This document shows positions 47,034 through 55,466 of a DNA stretch of 64,000 nt, piece by piece (the stretch's first letter is position 1; every line of letters starts with the position of its first letter). The notes below the pieces were generated by a model that saw only the letters and a program-made list of their open reading frames with translations, did no database searches and was not told the origin of the DNA. Origin of the DNA: Bordetella genomosp. 8 (GTDB lineage: Bacteria > Pseudomonadota > Gammaproteobacteria > Burkholderiales > Burkholderiaceae_B); NCBI RefSeq assembly GCF_002119685.1, contig NZ_CP021108.1, positions 3,534,001-3,598,000 on the forward strand. The letters run 5' to 3'. Made by a program: the position numbers and the translations under genes.

Positions 47034-49099
47034 AACTGCCTACCGCGGAGGAGACGCTGTTTTCCGTCAAGGCCTATATCGGCGCGATGGCGGCGCTCTA
47101 TCTTTCCATGGTCATCGACCTGCCGCGCCCGTTCTGGGCCGTGACGACCGCCTATATCGTTTCGCAACCCTGGGCCGGCGCGGTGCGCTCCAAGGCGATA
47201 TTCCGGCTGGGCGGCACCTTTTGCGGCTGCGCGGCAATGGTCTACCTGGTGCCGAAGTTCGCCAATTATCCCGTGCTGATGGTGCTGGCCCTGTCGCTAT
47301 GGCTGGGCGTCTGCCTGTACCTGGCGGTGTTGGACCGCACGCCGCGCTCCTATCTGTTCATGCTGGCTGGATATACCGCCGCGATGATAGGCCTGCCGAG
47401 CGTGACGGCGCCGCAAACGGTGTTCGATACCGGCCTGGCGCGGGTGGAAGAGATCACCGCCGGCATCCTCTGCGCCATGCTGGCGCATGTACTCATCCTG
47501 CCCCGCGGCATCGGCGGCGCGGTGATCGGCAAGCTGGACCAGACGCTGCGCGACGCCCGGCTCTGGGTGCAGGATGCCCTGCGCGGCGACACCGCCACGC
47601 AAAGCGCCAAGGACCGGCGCGCGCTGGCCAATGACATTACCCAGCTGCGCCTGCTGGCGACGCACGTGCCCTATGACACCGGCAATATCCGCTGGACGGC
47701 AAGCTCGGTAACCGCCATGCAGGACCGCATGGCGGCCCTGACGCCGACGGTATCGTCGCTGGAAGACCGGCTGCGGGCGCTGCGCGCCTCGGGACGTCCG
47801 CTGCCGGCCGCGCTACCCGCGCTGCTGGACGACGTCTCCGCCTGGGTTGAAGCCGGGCGGCGCGGCGATCCCGCCCAGGCGGCGGCGCTGCGCGCGCGCG
47901 CGGATGAGCTGGCGCCCAAGATCGACGCCGGCGCGGGCTGGCACGATCTGCTGCTGGTCAGCCTGGCGGCGCGGCTGCGCGAATTGATCGGCCATTGCGA
48001 ACGCGGTTTCGCGCTGCGGCGCGACATCCAGGCCGGCCTGTCGGGCGCCCCGGTCCGCATGTCGCGTCACGCGGCGACGTCGAATCGCGCCCTGCACCAC
48101 GATCGTGGCATCGCCCTGCTGTCGTCGGTTTCCGCCGCCGTGGCGATCGGCGTGGTCTGCGCCTTCTGGATAGGCACGGCATGGACCAATGGCGCCACCG
48201 CCGCCATGATGGCGGCGATATTCAGTTGCTTCTTCGCCTCACAGGACGACCCGGTGCCGGGCATACGCCAGTTCCTGGTCTATACGGTCGTGTCCATTCC
48301 TATATCCGCGCTCTACCTGCTGGTCGTGCTGCCCGCTGTCCACTCCTTCGAAATGGTGGCGCTGGCGATGTTTCCGGTGTGCTTCGTCTGCGGCGTCTAT
48401 ATCGCGCGTCCGGCGCACACGGGCAAGGCGATGGCGGTTTTCTTCGGATTTTCCGGCACCTTGGCGCTGCACGATACCAACACCGCCGACCTGGTGTCCT
48501 TCATGGACACGATGATCGCGCAGATCATCGGCGTGGGCAGCGCGGCCGTGGTGGCGGCCTTGCTGCGCCGTATCAGCGGCGAATACAGCGCCCGCCGCAT
48601 CCAGGCGGCCAACTGGCGCGAGCTGGCCGCCATGGCGGCGGCCGACCGTCCGCCCGCCGGCGACAGCTACACCGTGCGCATGCTGGACCGCATCGGCCTG
48701 CTTTACACCCGTCTGGCCGCGCGAGGTATCAACGACGCGCCGGTGGAAGAAGACACCCTGCTGGACCTGCGCGTGGGCAACGAGATCGCCGAACTGCAGC
48801 GCGCACGCCGCGAACTGCCTGTCGCGGATGCGGCGATCCGGCCGGTGCTTTCCTGCCTGGCGGAGTGGTTCCGTGGCCGCATCCGCGGACGCAACGCCAT
48901 GCCGGATACGTTCCTGCCGCGCCTCGATCAGGCCCTGGCACGGGTCAATGGCGCCCCCGCGAATTCGGCGCGCGAACGCGCCATCGTCGCGCTGGTCGGC
49001 CTGAGGCGCGGGCTGTTTCCCCAGGCATCCGACTACGTGCCGGCGTTCTCGACCGCGACCGCCGCCGTGCCGGGTGCCCAGCCAGGAGCCGCGTCATGA
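47030..49099 (+). CDS. FUSC/AaeB-type inner-membrane efflux permease
   Basis: 689-residue fusaric-acid-resistance (FUSC/PET) family permease. Two membrane bundles: N-terminal helices from about residue 18 (AYIGAMAALYLSMVIDLPRPFWAVTTAYIV) to about 165, and a second bundle around residues 370-510 (ALLSSVSAAVAIGVVCAFWIGTAWTNGATAAMMAAIFSCF-like region, then IPISALYLLVVLPAV and MALAMFPV-type segments), separated and followed by soluble helical regions. The ATG overlapping the marR stop is chosen; the longer frame is inside marR. It works with the DUF1656 peptide, HlyD adaptor and outer-membrane factor that follow, probably exporting aromatic acids. Confidence 0.93.
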   Translation: MKLPTAEETLFSVKAYIGAMAALYLSMVIDLPRPFWAVTTAYIVSQPWAGAVRSKAIFRLGGTFCGCAAMVYLVPKFANYPVLMVLALSLWLGVCLYLAVLDRTPRSYLFMLAGYTAAMIGLPSVTAPQTVFDTGLARVEEITAGILCAMLAHVLILPRGIGGAVIGKLDQTLRDARLWVQDALRGDTATQSAKDRRALANDITQLRLLATHVPYDTGNIRWTASSVTAMQDRMAALTPTVSSLEDRLRALRASGRPLPAALPALLDDVSAWVEAGRRGDPAQAAALRARADELAPKIDAGAGWHDLLLVSLAARLRELIGHCERGFALRRDIQAGLSGAPVRMSRHAATSNRALHHDRGIALLSSVSAAVAIGVVCAFWIGTAWTNGATAAMMAAIFSCFFASQDDPVPGIRQFLVYTVVSIPISALYLLVVLPAVHSFEMVALAMFPVCFVCGVYIARPAHTGKAMAVFFGFSGTLALHDTNTADLVSFMDTMIAQIIGVGSAAVVAALLRRISGEYSARRIQAANWRELAAMAAADRPPAGDSYTVRMLDRIGLLYTRLAARGINDAPVEEDTLLDLRVGNEIAELQRARRELPVADAAIRPVLSCLAEWFRGRIRGRNAMPDTFLPRLDQALARVNGAPANSARERAIVALVGLRRGLFPQASDYVPAFSTATAAVPGAQPGAAS

Positions 49100-49314
49100 T
49101 CGGTGAAGTCAGCCTCTACGGGATCTATATGCCCTGGCTGCTGGTGCTGGCGGTCTTGACGCTGGGCGTCGCGTGGTTCGTGCGACGCCTGCTGGCGCTC
49201 ACCGGCATCTACCGGCTGGTCTGGCATCCCGCCTTGTTCGATCTGGCGCTGTACATCGTGCTGCTGTACGGCGTGGTCTGGATCTCACCGCACGTTTTTT
49301 CGAGATTGTCATGA
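49096..49314 (+). CDS. DUF1656 small membrane protein of efflux operon
   Basis: 72-residue protein with two transmembrane helices (about 10-28 and 47-65) split by a short basic loop (RRLLALTGIYRLVWHP), the DUF1656 pattern. Members are encoded between FUSC permeases and their adaptors, like AaeX in E. coli. It overlaps both neighbours by 4 bp (ATGA), consistent with stoichiometric translation. Its exact role in the pump is not established. Confidence 0.9.
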   Translation: MIGEVSLYGIYMPWLLVLAVLTLGVAWFVRRLLALTGIYRLVWHPALFDLALYIVLLYGVVWISPHVFSRLS

Positions 49315-50213
49315 AGGTTCCTTCCCTGCCTGGCCCGCTCGCATGGGCACGATTCGCCGTTACCGCCCTGCTGGTCGTCGCCGCCGTGATCGCCGGCCGC
49401 CACCTGTGGGCGCACTACGAGCTGGAGCCGTGGACACGCGACGGCCGCGTCAAGGCCTACGTCGTCCAGGTCGCGCCGGACGTGTCCGGCCTGGTCACCG
49501 CCGTGCCGGTGCATGACAACCAGGACGTCAAGGCCGGCGACGTGCTGTTCGAAATCGACCGTGCCCGCTTCCAGCTGGCCTATGACCAGGCCAAGGCCGC
49601 GCTCGGATCGCAGACGGTGGCGCTGCAGCAGGCGAACCGCGACGCGCGGCGCAACCGCGAACTGGGACAACTGGTGTCCGCGGAAATACGCGAGCAGAGC
49701 CAGACCCGCGTCGAGCAGGCCGAAGCGGCGCTGGCGCAAGCCAAGGTGTCCCTGAACGAAGCCAGCCTGAACCTGGAGCGCAGCCGCGTGGTCGCGGCCA
49801 CGAACGGCCGTGTCACCAACCTGGACCTGCGCGTCGGCGCCTATGCCGCGGCGGGCCGGCCCGTGATGGCGCTGGTGGACTCCGCCAGCTTCTACGTCGA
49901 AGGCTATTTCGAGGAAACCAAGCTGCCGCGCATCCATGAAGGCGACGTGGCGACCATCGCGCTGATGGGCGAACCGCGCACGCTGCGCGGCCACGTCGAA
50001 AGCATCGCCATGGGCATCGCCGATCGCGACCGCAGCAGCGCCGCCAACATGCTGCCCAATGTGAATCCCAACTTCAATTGGGTACGCCTGGCCCAGCGCA
50101 TCCCGGTGCGCGTGCAGATCGACGACGTGCCCAACGGCGTGCGCCTGGTCGCCGGCCAGACAGCGACGGTGTCGCTGGTGGGCGGCGACAAGCTGGCGCT
50201 GCAGGGGTTCTGA
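49311..50213 (+). CDS. HlyD/AaeA-type periplasmic adaptor (membrane fusion protein)
   Basis: 300-residue membrane-fusion protein. One N-terminal anchor helix (FAVTALLVVAAVIAGRHLW), then the biotinyl-lipoyl half VAPDVSGLVTAVPVHDNQDVKAGDVLFEID, a coiled-coil hairpin of about 80 residues rich in Ala/Gln/Arg, the second lipoyl half RVVAATNGRVTNLDLRVGAYAAAGRPVMALVD, and a beta-barrel domain ending at VSLVGGDKLALQGF. Fits the AaeA/EmrA group that links FUSC permeases to an outer-membrane channel. Start ATG 49311 overlaps the DUF1656 stop; the outer-membrane factor begins 10 bp after its stop. Confidence 0.94.
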   Translation: MKVPSLPGPLAWARFAVTALLVVAAVIAGRHLWAHYELEPWTRDGRVKAYVVQVAPDVSGLVTAVPVHDNQDVKAGDVLFEIDRARFQLAYDQAKAALGSQTVALQQANRDARRNRELGQLVSAEIREQSQTRVEQAEAALAQAKVSLNEASLNLERSRVVAATNGRVTNLDLRVGAYAAAGRPVMALVDSASFYVEGYFEETKLPRIHEGDVATIALMGEPRTLRGHVESIAMGIADRDRSSAANMLPNVNPNFNWVRLAQRIPVRVQIDDVPNGVRLVAGQTATVSLVGGDKLALQGF

Positions 50214-50223
50214 GGACGACATC

Positions 50224-51675
50224 ATGCAAGCCATACGCTTCGTCCTTGCCGCGGCCGCGGCGGCCACGCTGGCCGCCTGCACGACCGTCGGGCCCGACTA
50301 CCACGTGCCGGATGCGGCCGTTGCGGAACGCCCGGCGGCGTCGGCGCCTTTCAGTAGCGCTGGCAGTGGCGCGATTTTCCAGGCCAATGCGGTACCGGGC
50401 GAATGGTGGCGGCTGTACGACGATCCGGCCATGAATGCGCTCGTCGCCAAGGCCATGGACGCCAATACCGACCTGCGGGTCGCCGCCGCCAATCTCGAAC
50501 GCGCCGATGCCATCCTGCGCGAAACGCAGGCGCAGACGCGGCCGTCCGCGACATTGAACGCCTCGCCCACGTATGGGCATGTGTCGGGCATCCAGGAACT
50601 GGCGCCCGATTATCGGCCGCCCAATGCCTGGTCCTACAGCGGCAGCGCGGGCATCTCCTACCAGGTGGACCTGGTGGGCCAGATCCGCCGCGCCATCGAG
50701 GCCGCGGGCGCCGATCGCGATGCGGCCCAGGCCGCCTACGATGCGACCCGCGCGGCCGTGGCGGCGCAGACCATACGCGCCTACACCACGGCATGCGCGG
50801 CCGGCATGCAGCTGGCGTCGGCGCAGCATTCCGTCGACGTGCAGAACGAATCGGTGCAGGCCACCGAAAGGCTCCAGCGGCTGGGCCGCGGCACCACGTT
50901 GGACGTGACCCGCGCGCGCAGCCAGCTGGAGCAGCTGCGCGCCAATTTGCCGCCGCTGCAGGCGCAGCGCCGCACGTCCTTATTCCAACTGGCCACGCTG
51001 ACCGGCGATACGCCGGCCCAGTTCCCGCCCGAGCTGGCCGGCTGCGCCGCCGTGCCAGCGCTGCGCCAGCCCATTCCGGTAGGCGACGGCGCGGCCCTGC
51101 TGCGGCGCCGTGCGGACATCCGCCAGGCCGAACGCAGCCTGGCCGCCGCCAACGCGCGCATCGGCGTGGCCACGGCCGATCTGTATCCCAAGATCACGCT
51201 GGGGCTGTCGGCCGGTTCGGCGGGCCCGGCGCAATATTTCGGCAACGCCAGCACCTTCAGCTGGAGCGTCGGCCCGCTGATTTCCTGGACCATCCCCAAT
51301 ACGGGCGCGGTACAGGCGCGTATCGCCGAAGCGGAAGCCGGCACGCGCGCCGCGTATGCGCGGTTCGACGCCACGGTGCTGAACGCGCTGCGCGAAACCG
51401 AAAGCGCGCTGGAGAACTACGCCCGCGAACTGGACCGCGACGCGTCGCTGCGCGCGGCACGCGACCAGGGCGCCGAAGCCGCGCGGCAGGCGCGCATGCT
51501 GTACCAGTACGGCAAGACGGATTACCTGACCGTGCTGGATGCGGAACGCACGCTGGCCAGCAACGAAAGCGCGCTGGCCGCGTCGCAGGCGCAATTGGCC
51601 AACGACCAGATCACGCTATTCCTGGCCTTGGGCGGGGGCTGGCAGACGGCGGACGAACCCACCACGCGGCACTAG
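50224..51675 (+). CDS. NodT-family outer-membrane efflux lipoprotein
   Basis: 483-residue TolC-like outer-membrane factor. Lipoprotein signal with lipobox LAAC (Cys near residue 19), then TTVGPDYHVPD, the standard NodT beginning. Two OEP repeats follow: WWRLYDDPAMNALVAKAMDANTDLRVAAANLERAD and the second half with ADIRQAERSLAAANARIGVATADLYPKITLG. C-terminal helix contains YGKTDYLTVLDAERTLASNE. It completes the MarR-FUSC-DUF1656-HlyD efflux system and is followed by a strong stem-loop. Confidence 0.94.
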   Translation: MQAIRFVLAAAAAATLAACTTVGPDYHVPDAAVAERPAASAPFSSAGSGAIFQANAVPGEWWRLYDDPAMNALVAKAMDANTDLRVAAANLERADAILRETQAQTRPSATLNASPTYGHVSGIQELAPDYRPPNAWSYSGSAGISYQVDLVGQIRRAIEAAGADRDAAQAAYDATRAAVAAQTIRAYTTACAAGMQLASAQHSVDVQNESVQATERLQRLGRGTTLDVTRARSQLEQLRANLPPLQAQRRTSLFQLATLTGDTPAQFPPELAGCAAVPALRQPIPVGDGAALLRRRADIRQAERSLAAANARIGVATADLYPKITLGLSAGSAGPAQYFGNASTFSWSVGPLISWTIPNTGAVQARIAEAEAGTRAAYARFDATVLNALRETESALENYARELDRDASLRAARDQGAEAARQARMLYQYGKTDYLTVLDAERTLASNESALAASQAQLANDQITLFLALGGGWQTADEPTTRH

Positions 51676-51695
51676 CGCCGCGCGAGTGCGGCGCT
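51674..51695. terminator. Bidirectional stem-loop between efflux operon and esterase gene
   Basis: AGCGCCGC-GCGAGT-GCGGCGCT is a perfect 8-bp stem with a 6-nt loop, located between the convergent ends of the outer-membrane factor gene (stop 51675) and the esterase gene (stop 51705). It lacks a T-run, but position and stability suggest a shared terminator. Confidence 0.55.
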
Positions 51696-51704
51696 GGTGT
51701 GCCT

Positions 51705-52406
51705 TCAATGCAGCACCGTCCCCGGCGGCGGCGCCTGGTTCAGGCCCAGCGCCGCTTCCCAGCTGCGCAGCGGCACGCAGGTCTGCAGCCGCACCACCGC
51801 GCGTTCGATCAGCGCTGGATGCAGCTCGTGCCCCACCCGCGTCGCGATGTCGATGGTGGAATCCCCATGCAAGGCATCCAGCCTCGCCTGCGCCAGCCGT
51901 GCGTGGTCGGCCGGAACGACGCTGTCGTCGGCGCCGTGCAGCAGATGGATGGTCGTGTATTGCGGCGGGCTTTGCGGCATGGACGCATAGCGCCCGGAAA
52001 ACGCCAGCACGCGGCCGGCCAGGCCGTCGTGCGCGGCGGTGGCTTCCAGCGCCATGATGGCGCCCTGCGAGAACCCCGCCAGCGCGGTGTCGGTCTGCAG
52101 CAGATGAAAGCGCAGCTGCGCGGCGCGTATGTATTCCACCAGGGGTGGCAAGGCCGATGCCACGCGCGCCGGGCGATTGTGTTCGTCGATGCCGCGCGTG
52201 GAAAACCACTGGCGACCCTCGCCCGCGCCGTCATAGGGCTCGAAACCCGCCGGCACCACGATGGCCGATTGCGGAAAGGCGCGGCGCACCGCGGCCGCCA
52301 GGTCGCGCATGTCCGCGGGCGTGCCGCCGACGCCATGCAGCAGGATGAATAACTGTCGCACCTCGCCTTCGACGGGCACGTATTCGATATCGCTGGAAAA
52401 ACTCAT
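51705..52406 (-). CDS. Serine esterase, YpfH/carboxylesterase type
   Basis: 233-residue alpha/beta hydrolase without signal peptide. Oxyanion region LFILLHGVGGTPADM, nucleophile elbow GFSQGAIMAL, Asp in HGADDSVVPADHA, and catalytic His in VGHELHP, as in YpfH and small carboxylesterases/phospholipases. Located alone between the efflux operon (convergent) and an MDR gene 98 bp upstream. Natural substrate unknown. The C-terminal about 30 residues (AALGLNQAPPPGTVLH) extend beyond the minimal fold. Confidence 0.88.
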   Translation of the reverse strand: MSFSSDIEYVPVEGEVRQLFILLHGVGGTPADMRDLAAAVRRAFPQSAIVVPAGFEPYDGAGEGRQWFSTRGIDEHNRPARVASALPPLVEYIRAAQLRFHLLQTDTALAGFSQGAIMALEATAAHDGLAGRVLAFSGRYASMPQSPPQYTTIHLLHGADDSVVPADHARLAQARLDALHGDSTIDIATRVGHELHPALIERAVVRLQTCVPLRSWEAALGLNQAPPPGTVLH

Positions 52407-52504
52407 AGGCTGCTCCGGTTCGGCAGCGGCGGCCCGAGCCGCCCATGAGCGTCATTCTAGGCCTGTTCGGCAATCTGTCGGCCGGGCCGGCCAGGCCCGG
52501 CTCA

Positions 52505-53518
52505 TCAGGCCCCGAAGCCCTCCAGCACGATCTTGCCGCGCGCCTTGCCGCTTTCCTGCGCCGCATGAGCACGGCGCAGATTAGCCGCGTCGATGCGGCC
52601 GAAGTGCTCGCCCAGCGTCGAACGCAGCGTGCCGTCGTCCACCAGGCGCGCCACGCGCTCCAGGATTTCGTGCTGGCGGATCATGTCGCCCGTCTGGAAG
52701 AGCGAACGGGTGAACATCAGCTCCCAGTGCAGCGAGATGGCCTTGCGTTTCAGCGGTACGGCGTCCAAGGTCGCCGGATCGTCGATGAGGCCCAGCTTGC
52801 CCTGCGGCGCCAGCGCTTCGATCAGTTGCGAATAGTGGGTATCGGTATGCGTCAGGCTGGCCACGTGGGTGACCTCGGGAACGCCGACGCGCTTCAGTTC
52901 TTCCACCAGGCCCCGATGATGATCGATGACGTGGTGCGCGCCCAGGCGCCGCACCCAGTCCTGGGTTTCCGGGCGGGACGCGGTGGCGATGACGGTCATG
53001 CGCGTCATCCGGCTGGCGATCTGCGTCAGGATGGAGCCCACGCCTCCGGCACCGCCGACGATCAGCAGGCTCTGGTCCGCGCCCCCGCCTTCGGGCACGC
53101 CCAGGCGATCGAACAGCAATTCCCAGGCGGTTATCGCGGTCAAAGGCAGCGCGGCCGCGTTGGCGTAGTCCAGGGTGGCCGGCTTGTGCCCCGCGATGCG
53201 CTCGTCGACCAGTGCGTACTCCGCGTTGCAGCCGGGGCGCACCAGCGAGCCGGCGTAGAAGACCTCGTCGCCGGGCTTGAACAGCGTCACGCCGGCACCG
53301 ACGGCGGTGACCACGCCGGCGGCGTCCCAGCCCAGGATGCGCTGCCCGTCCGGGGCCATGCCGCGCCGCACCTTGGTGTCGACGGGATTGACGGCGATGG
53401 CGTGGATGCGCACCAGCAGGTCGCGGGTGCCCGGCGTGGGCACGGCGACGTCTGCGTCGTACAGCGCGCGGGGATCTTCCGGCTCCAGGCCGGCCTGGTC
53501 GTAGACGATGGCTTTCAT
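52505..53518 (-). CDS. MDR-family NADPH:quinone oxidoreductase-like (zinc-binding ADH family 1)
   Basis: 337-residue medium-chain reductase of the group annotated zinc-type alcohol dehydrogenase-like (AdhFam1), although no zinc ligands are evident. Motifs: IHAIAVNPVDTKVRRG, ILGWDAAGVVTAVG, GDEVFYAG, LPLTAITAWELLFDRLG, the dinucleotide loop VGGAGGVGSILTQIA, and C-terminal AHAAQESGKARGKIVLEGF. Likely reduces quinones or enones. The neighbouring esterase gene is on the same strand but nearly 100 bp downstream, so operon membership is uncertain. Confidence 0.9.
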   Translation of the reverse strand: MKAIVYDQAGLEPEDPRALYDADVAVPTPGTRDLLVRIHAIAVNPVDTKVRRGMAPDGQRILGWDAAGVVTAVGAGVTLFKPGDEVFYAGSLVRPGCNAEYALVDERIAGHKPATLDYANAAALPLTAITAWELLFDRLGVPEGGGADQSLLIVGGAGGVGSILTQIASRMTRMTVIATASRPETQDWVRRLGAHHVIDHHRGLVEELKRVGVPEVTHVASLTHTDTHYSQLIEALAPQGKLGLIDDPATLDAVPLKRKAISLHWELMFTRSLFQTGDMIRQHEILERVARLVDDGTLRSTLGEHFGRIDAANLRRAHAAQESGKARGKIVLEGFGA

Positions 53519-53635
53519 GATGACCTCTGCTTCAGGATGATGGGCGGCATTATGTCCGCCGCGCGGCCGATGGAAAAAGCGCGTCCGCGCGAAAACAGCT
53601 GCTCCGGAATCAGGATAATCCGATCAGCCGCCGCG

Positions 53636-54454
53636 TCAGGACGCTTGCGGCGCCCGATACCCCAATTGCGCCGACAGGGTGCCGGCGGCTTCGCGCAAGG
53701 CGGCGATGATGCCCTCGACGTCCGCGTGCTCCCAGCGGAAGGTGGGGATCAGGAATCCCAGGCTGCCCACCACCTGGCCTTCCGCGTCGAAGAATGGCGC
53801 GCCCACGCCGACGGTATTGGGCGTGCGGTGCGAATACGTGACGGCATGGCCGTCGATGCGTATGCGTTCCAGGGCGGCCGTGATCTCCGCCGGGTCGGGC
53901 GCCAGGCCCTGCACCGGCGACGGGCCGCTGGCCGCGATCGCCGCGTCGATTTCCGCCGCGCCCAGATGGGCCAGGATCACGCGCGCCGTCGCGCCCCAGA
54001 CCAGGGGCTCCAGCACGTTCAGCCGGATGTTGTAGCGCATGGGATCGTCGGGCGATCCGCTGGCGGCGTGGAACATCTTCAGTTGCCGGCGCTCCAGCAA
54101 CGTCAGCAGAGACGTCTCGTGGAAACGTTCGGACAAGCGCTGCAGATAGGGTTCGGCCAGCCGCCGATACGGCATGTGGCCGCCCAGCTTGGCGGCCATG
54201 CGATAGATCTCCAGCCCCGGGCCGAAAGTGCCGCCGGCCTCATGGCCGGCGTAATCGTTGTCCCGCAACGTGGCCAGCAGGCGATGCACCGTGCTGCGCG
54301 GCAGATTCAGGCGATACGCCAGCGCCTGCGCCGATTCGCCGGGATGGTCCACCAGGCACTGCAGCAGCAGCAGGATGCGCTTGACCGTGCTGGTTTCCTT
54401 GGCTTCCCCCGCTGCTGACCCCGCCGTATCGCCCGCCGTCGTCTTCGCTTTCAT
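53636..54454 (-). CDS. IclR-family regulator of the PrpD/Bug operon
   Basis: 272-residue IclR-type protein: N-terminal winged helix (about 22-80) with TVKRILLLLQCLVDHPGESAQALAYRLNLPRSTVHRLLATL, then the GAF-like effector domain: LAEPYLQRLSERFHETSLLTLLE, GATARVILAHL, and HAVTYSHRTPNTVGVGAPFFDAEGQVVGSLGFLIP. Start ATG 54454 (MKAKTT) is used because GGAG lies 6 bases upstream; ATGs further 5' have no such site. Divergent from the five-gene catabolic operon beginning at 54691, its probable target through the palindrome at 54592-54610. Confidence 0.91.
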   Translation of the reverse strand: MKAKTTAGDTAGSAAGEAKETSTVKRILLLLQCLVDHPGESAQALAYRLNLPRSTVHRLLATLRDNDYAGHEAGGTFGPGLEIYRMAAKLGGHMPYRRLAEPYLQRLSERFHETSLLTLLERRQLKMFHAASGSPDDPMRYNIRLNVLEPLVWGATARVILAHLGAAEIDAAIAASGPSPVQGLAPDPAEITAALERIRIDGHAVTYSHRTPNTVGVGAPFFDAEGQVVGSLGFLIPTFRWEHADVEGIIAALREAAGTLSAQLGYRAPQAS

Positions 54455-54543
54455 CGTGCTCCGCATGCCTTGATGGTTCGGGCGGCATTGTAGAACCCGC
54501 CCCCGGAAGCCCACCCCGCCCGCACACCGATAAGCGCTTGGCG

Positions 54544-54549
54544 TTGACA
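54544..54549 (+). promoter_or_regulatory. Possible -35 element (TTGACA) for the SDR/PrpD operon
   Basis: A perfect TTGACA lies about 140 bp upstream of the SDR start. No good -10 hexamer occurs at 16-18 bp, so this is only suggestive; the downstream palindrome at 54592 would fit a repressor site beyond it. Confidence 0.25.
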
Positions 54550-54591
54550 AGACGTATCGGCCTCCCGCAGAATTATCACTAAACGGACATA

Positions 54592-54610
54592 TGTCTCACT
54601 CAATGAGACA
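54592..54610. promoter_or_regulatory. Candidate IclR operator (TGTCTCA-N5-TGAGACA)
   Basis: A perfect 7-bp inverted repeat with a 5-nt spacer in the IclR/SDR divergent intergenic region. It is the most symmetrical element in that gap and sits about 80 bp upstream of the SDR start, a sensible place for a dimeric regulator. Confidence 0.55.
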
Positions 54611-54690
54611 AAAGAATAACGCCGGGCGCGGCGCCTCGCAACGCCCCTACGCCGGCACCGCCGGCCCAACCTTCCAGGCAGAGAGACACC

Positions 54691-55461
54691 ATGGAACTGA
54701 ATTTCGAAGGACGTACCGCCCTGGTCACGGGCGCCAGCCAAGGCATCGGCCGCACGACGGCGCGCATGCTGGCCCTGTCCGGCGCCAACGTGGTCGCGGT
54801 GGCCCGGCGCGTCGAGCTGGTCGAACAGAGCGCCGCGGAAATCGCCGAACAGGTCGCCAGGCAGGGCAAAGGCGGCAAGATCATTCCCCTGGCGGCGGAC
54901 TTCTACGACGAGGCCACCCCGGACCGCGTCGCCGCGGAAGCGCAGCGCCTGCTGGGCCGCGTCGACATTTTGATGAATGCCGCCGGCGCCAGCCGCCCCG
55001 TCCCTTTCGAAGCCACGCGCGACCAATGGCACGAAGGCATGCTGCTGAACTTCTTCCGCATCCGCGAACTGACGCATGCCGTGGTGCCCGGCATGAAGCA
55101 GAACGGCTGGGGCCGCATCGTCACCTTCACCGGCACGTCCGAACCGCGCATGCTGAATGCCGCCTTCACCGCCAAGGCCGCCGTGCACGTGTGGTCCAAG
55201 GGGCTGTCGCGTGAAGTCGCGCCTTACGGCGTCACCATGAACTGCCTGCAGCCGGGCCGTATCCGCAGCGAACAGATTTCCAAGCGCTACCCCACCCCCG
55301 AAAGCGAGCGCGAGTATGCCCAGGCGGAAATCCCCGTGGGCCGCTTCGGCGAACCGGAGGAAATCGCCGCGGTGGCGTTGTTCCTGGCATCCGACCAGGC
55401 GCGCTACGTCACTGGCACCGTCATCCCCGTGGATGGCGGCTCCAGCCGCTTCGCGTTCTGA
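54691..55461 (+). CDS. SDR-family protein lacking the catalytic tyrosine
   Basis: 256-residue classical-SDR fold. NAD(P) loop TGASQGIGRTTARML (about 13-27), LAADF, NAAGASRP, LNFFRIRELTHAVVPGM, and a standard C-terminus (RFGEPEEIAAVALFLASDQARYVTGTVIPVDGG type). The YxxxK active site reads AFTAK: Lys162 is kept but the Tyr position is Ala158, and the usual Ser region reads FTGTS. Activity by the normal mechanism is therefore doubtful, though an alternative proton donor is possible. First gene of the IclR-linked operon; the PrpD-like gene starts 5 bp after its stop. Confidence 0.87.
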   Translation: MELNFEGRTALVTGASQGIGRTTARMLALSGANVVAVARRVELVEQSAAEIAEQVARQGKGGKIIPLAADFYDEATPDRVAAEAQRLLGRVDILMNAAGASRPVPFEATRDQWHEGMLLNFFRIRELTHAVVPGMKQNGWGRIVTFTGTSEPRMLNAAFTAKAAVHVWSKGLSREVAPYGVTMNCLQPGRIRSEQISKRYPTPESEREYAQAEIPVGRFGEPEEIAAVALFLASDQARYVTGTVIPVDGGSSRFAF

Positions 55462-55466
55462 TTGCC

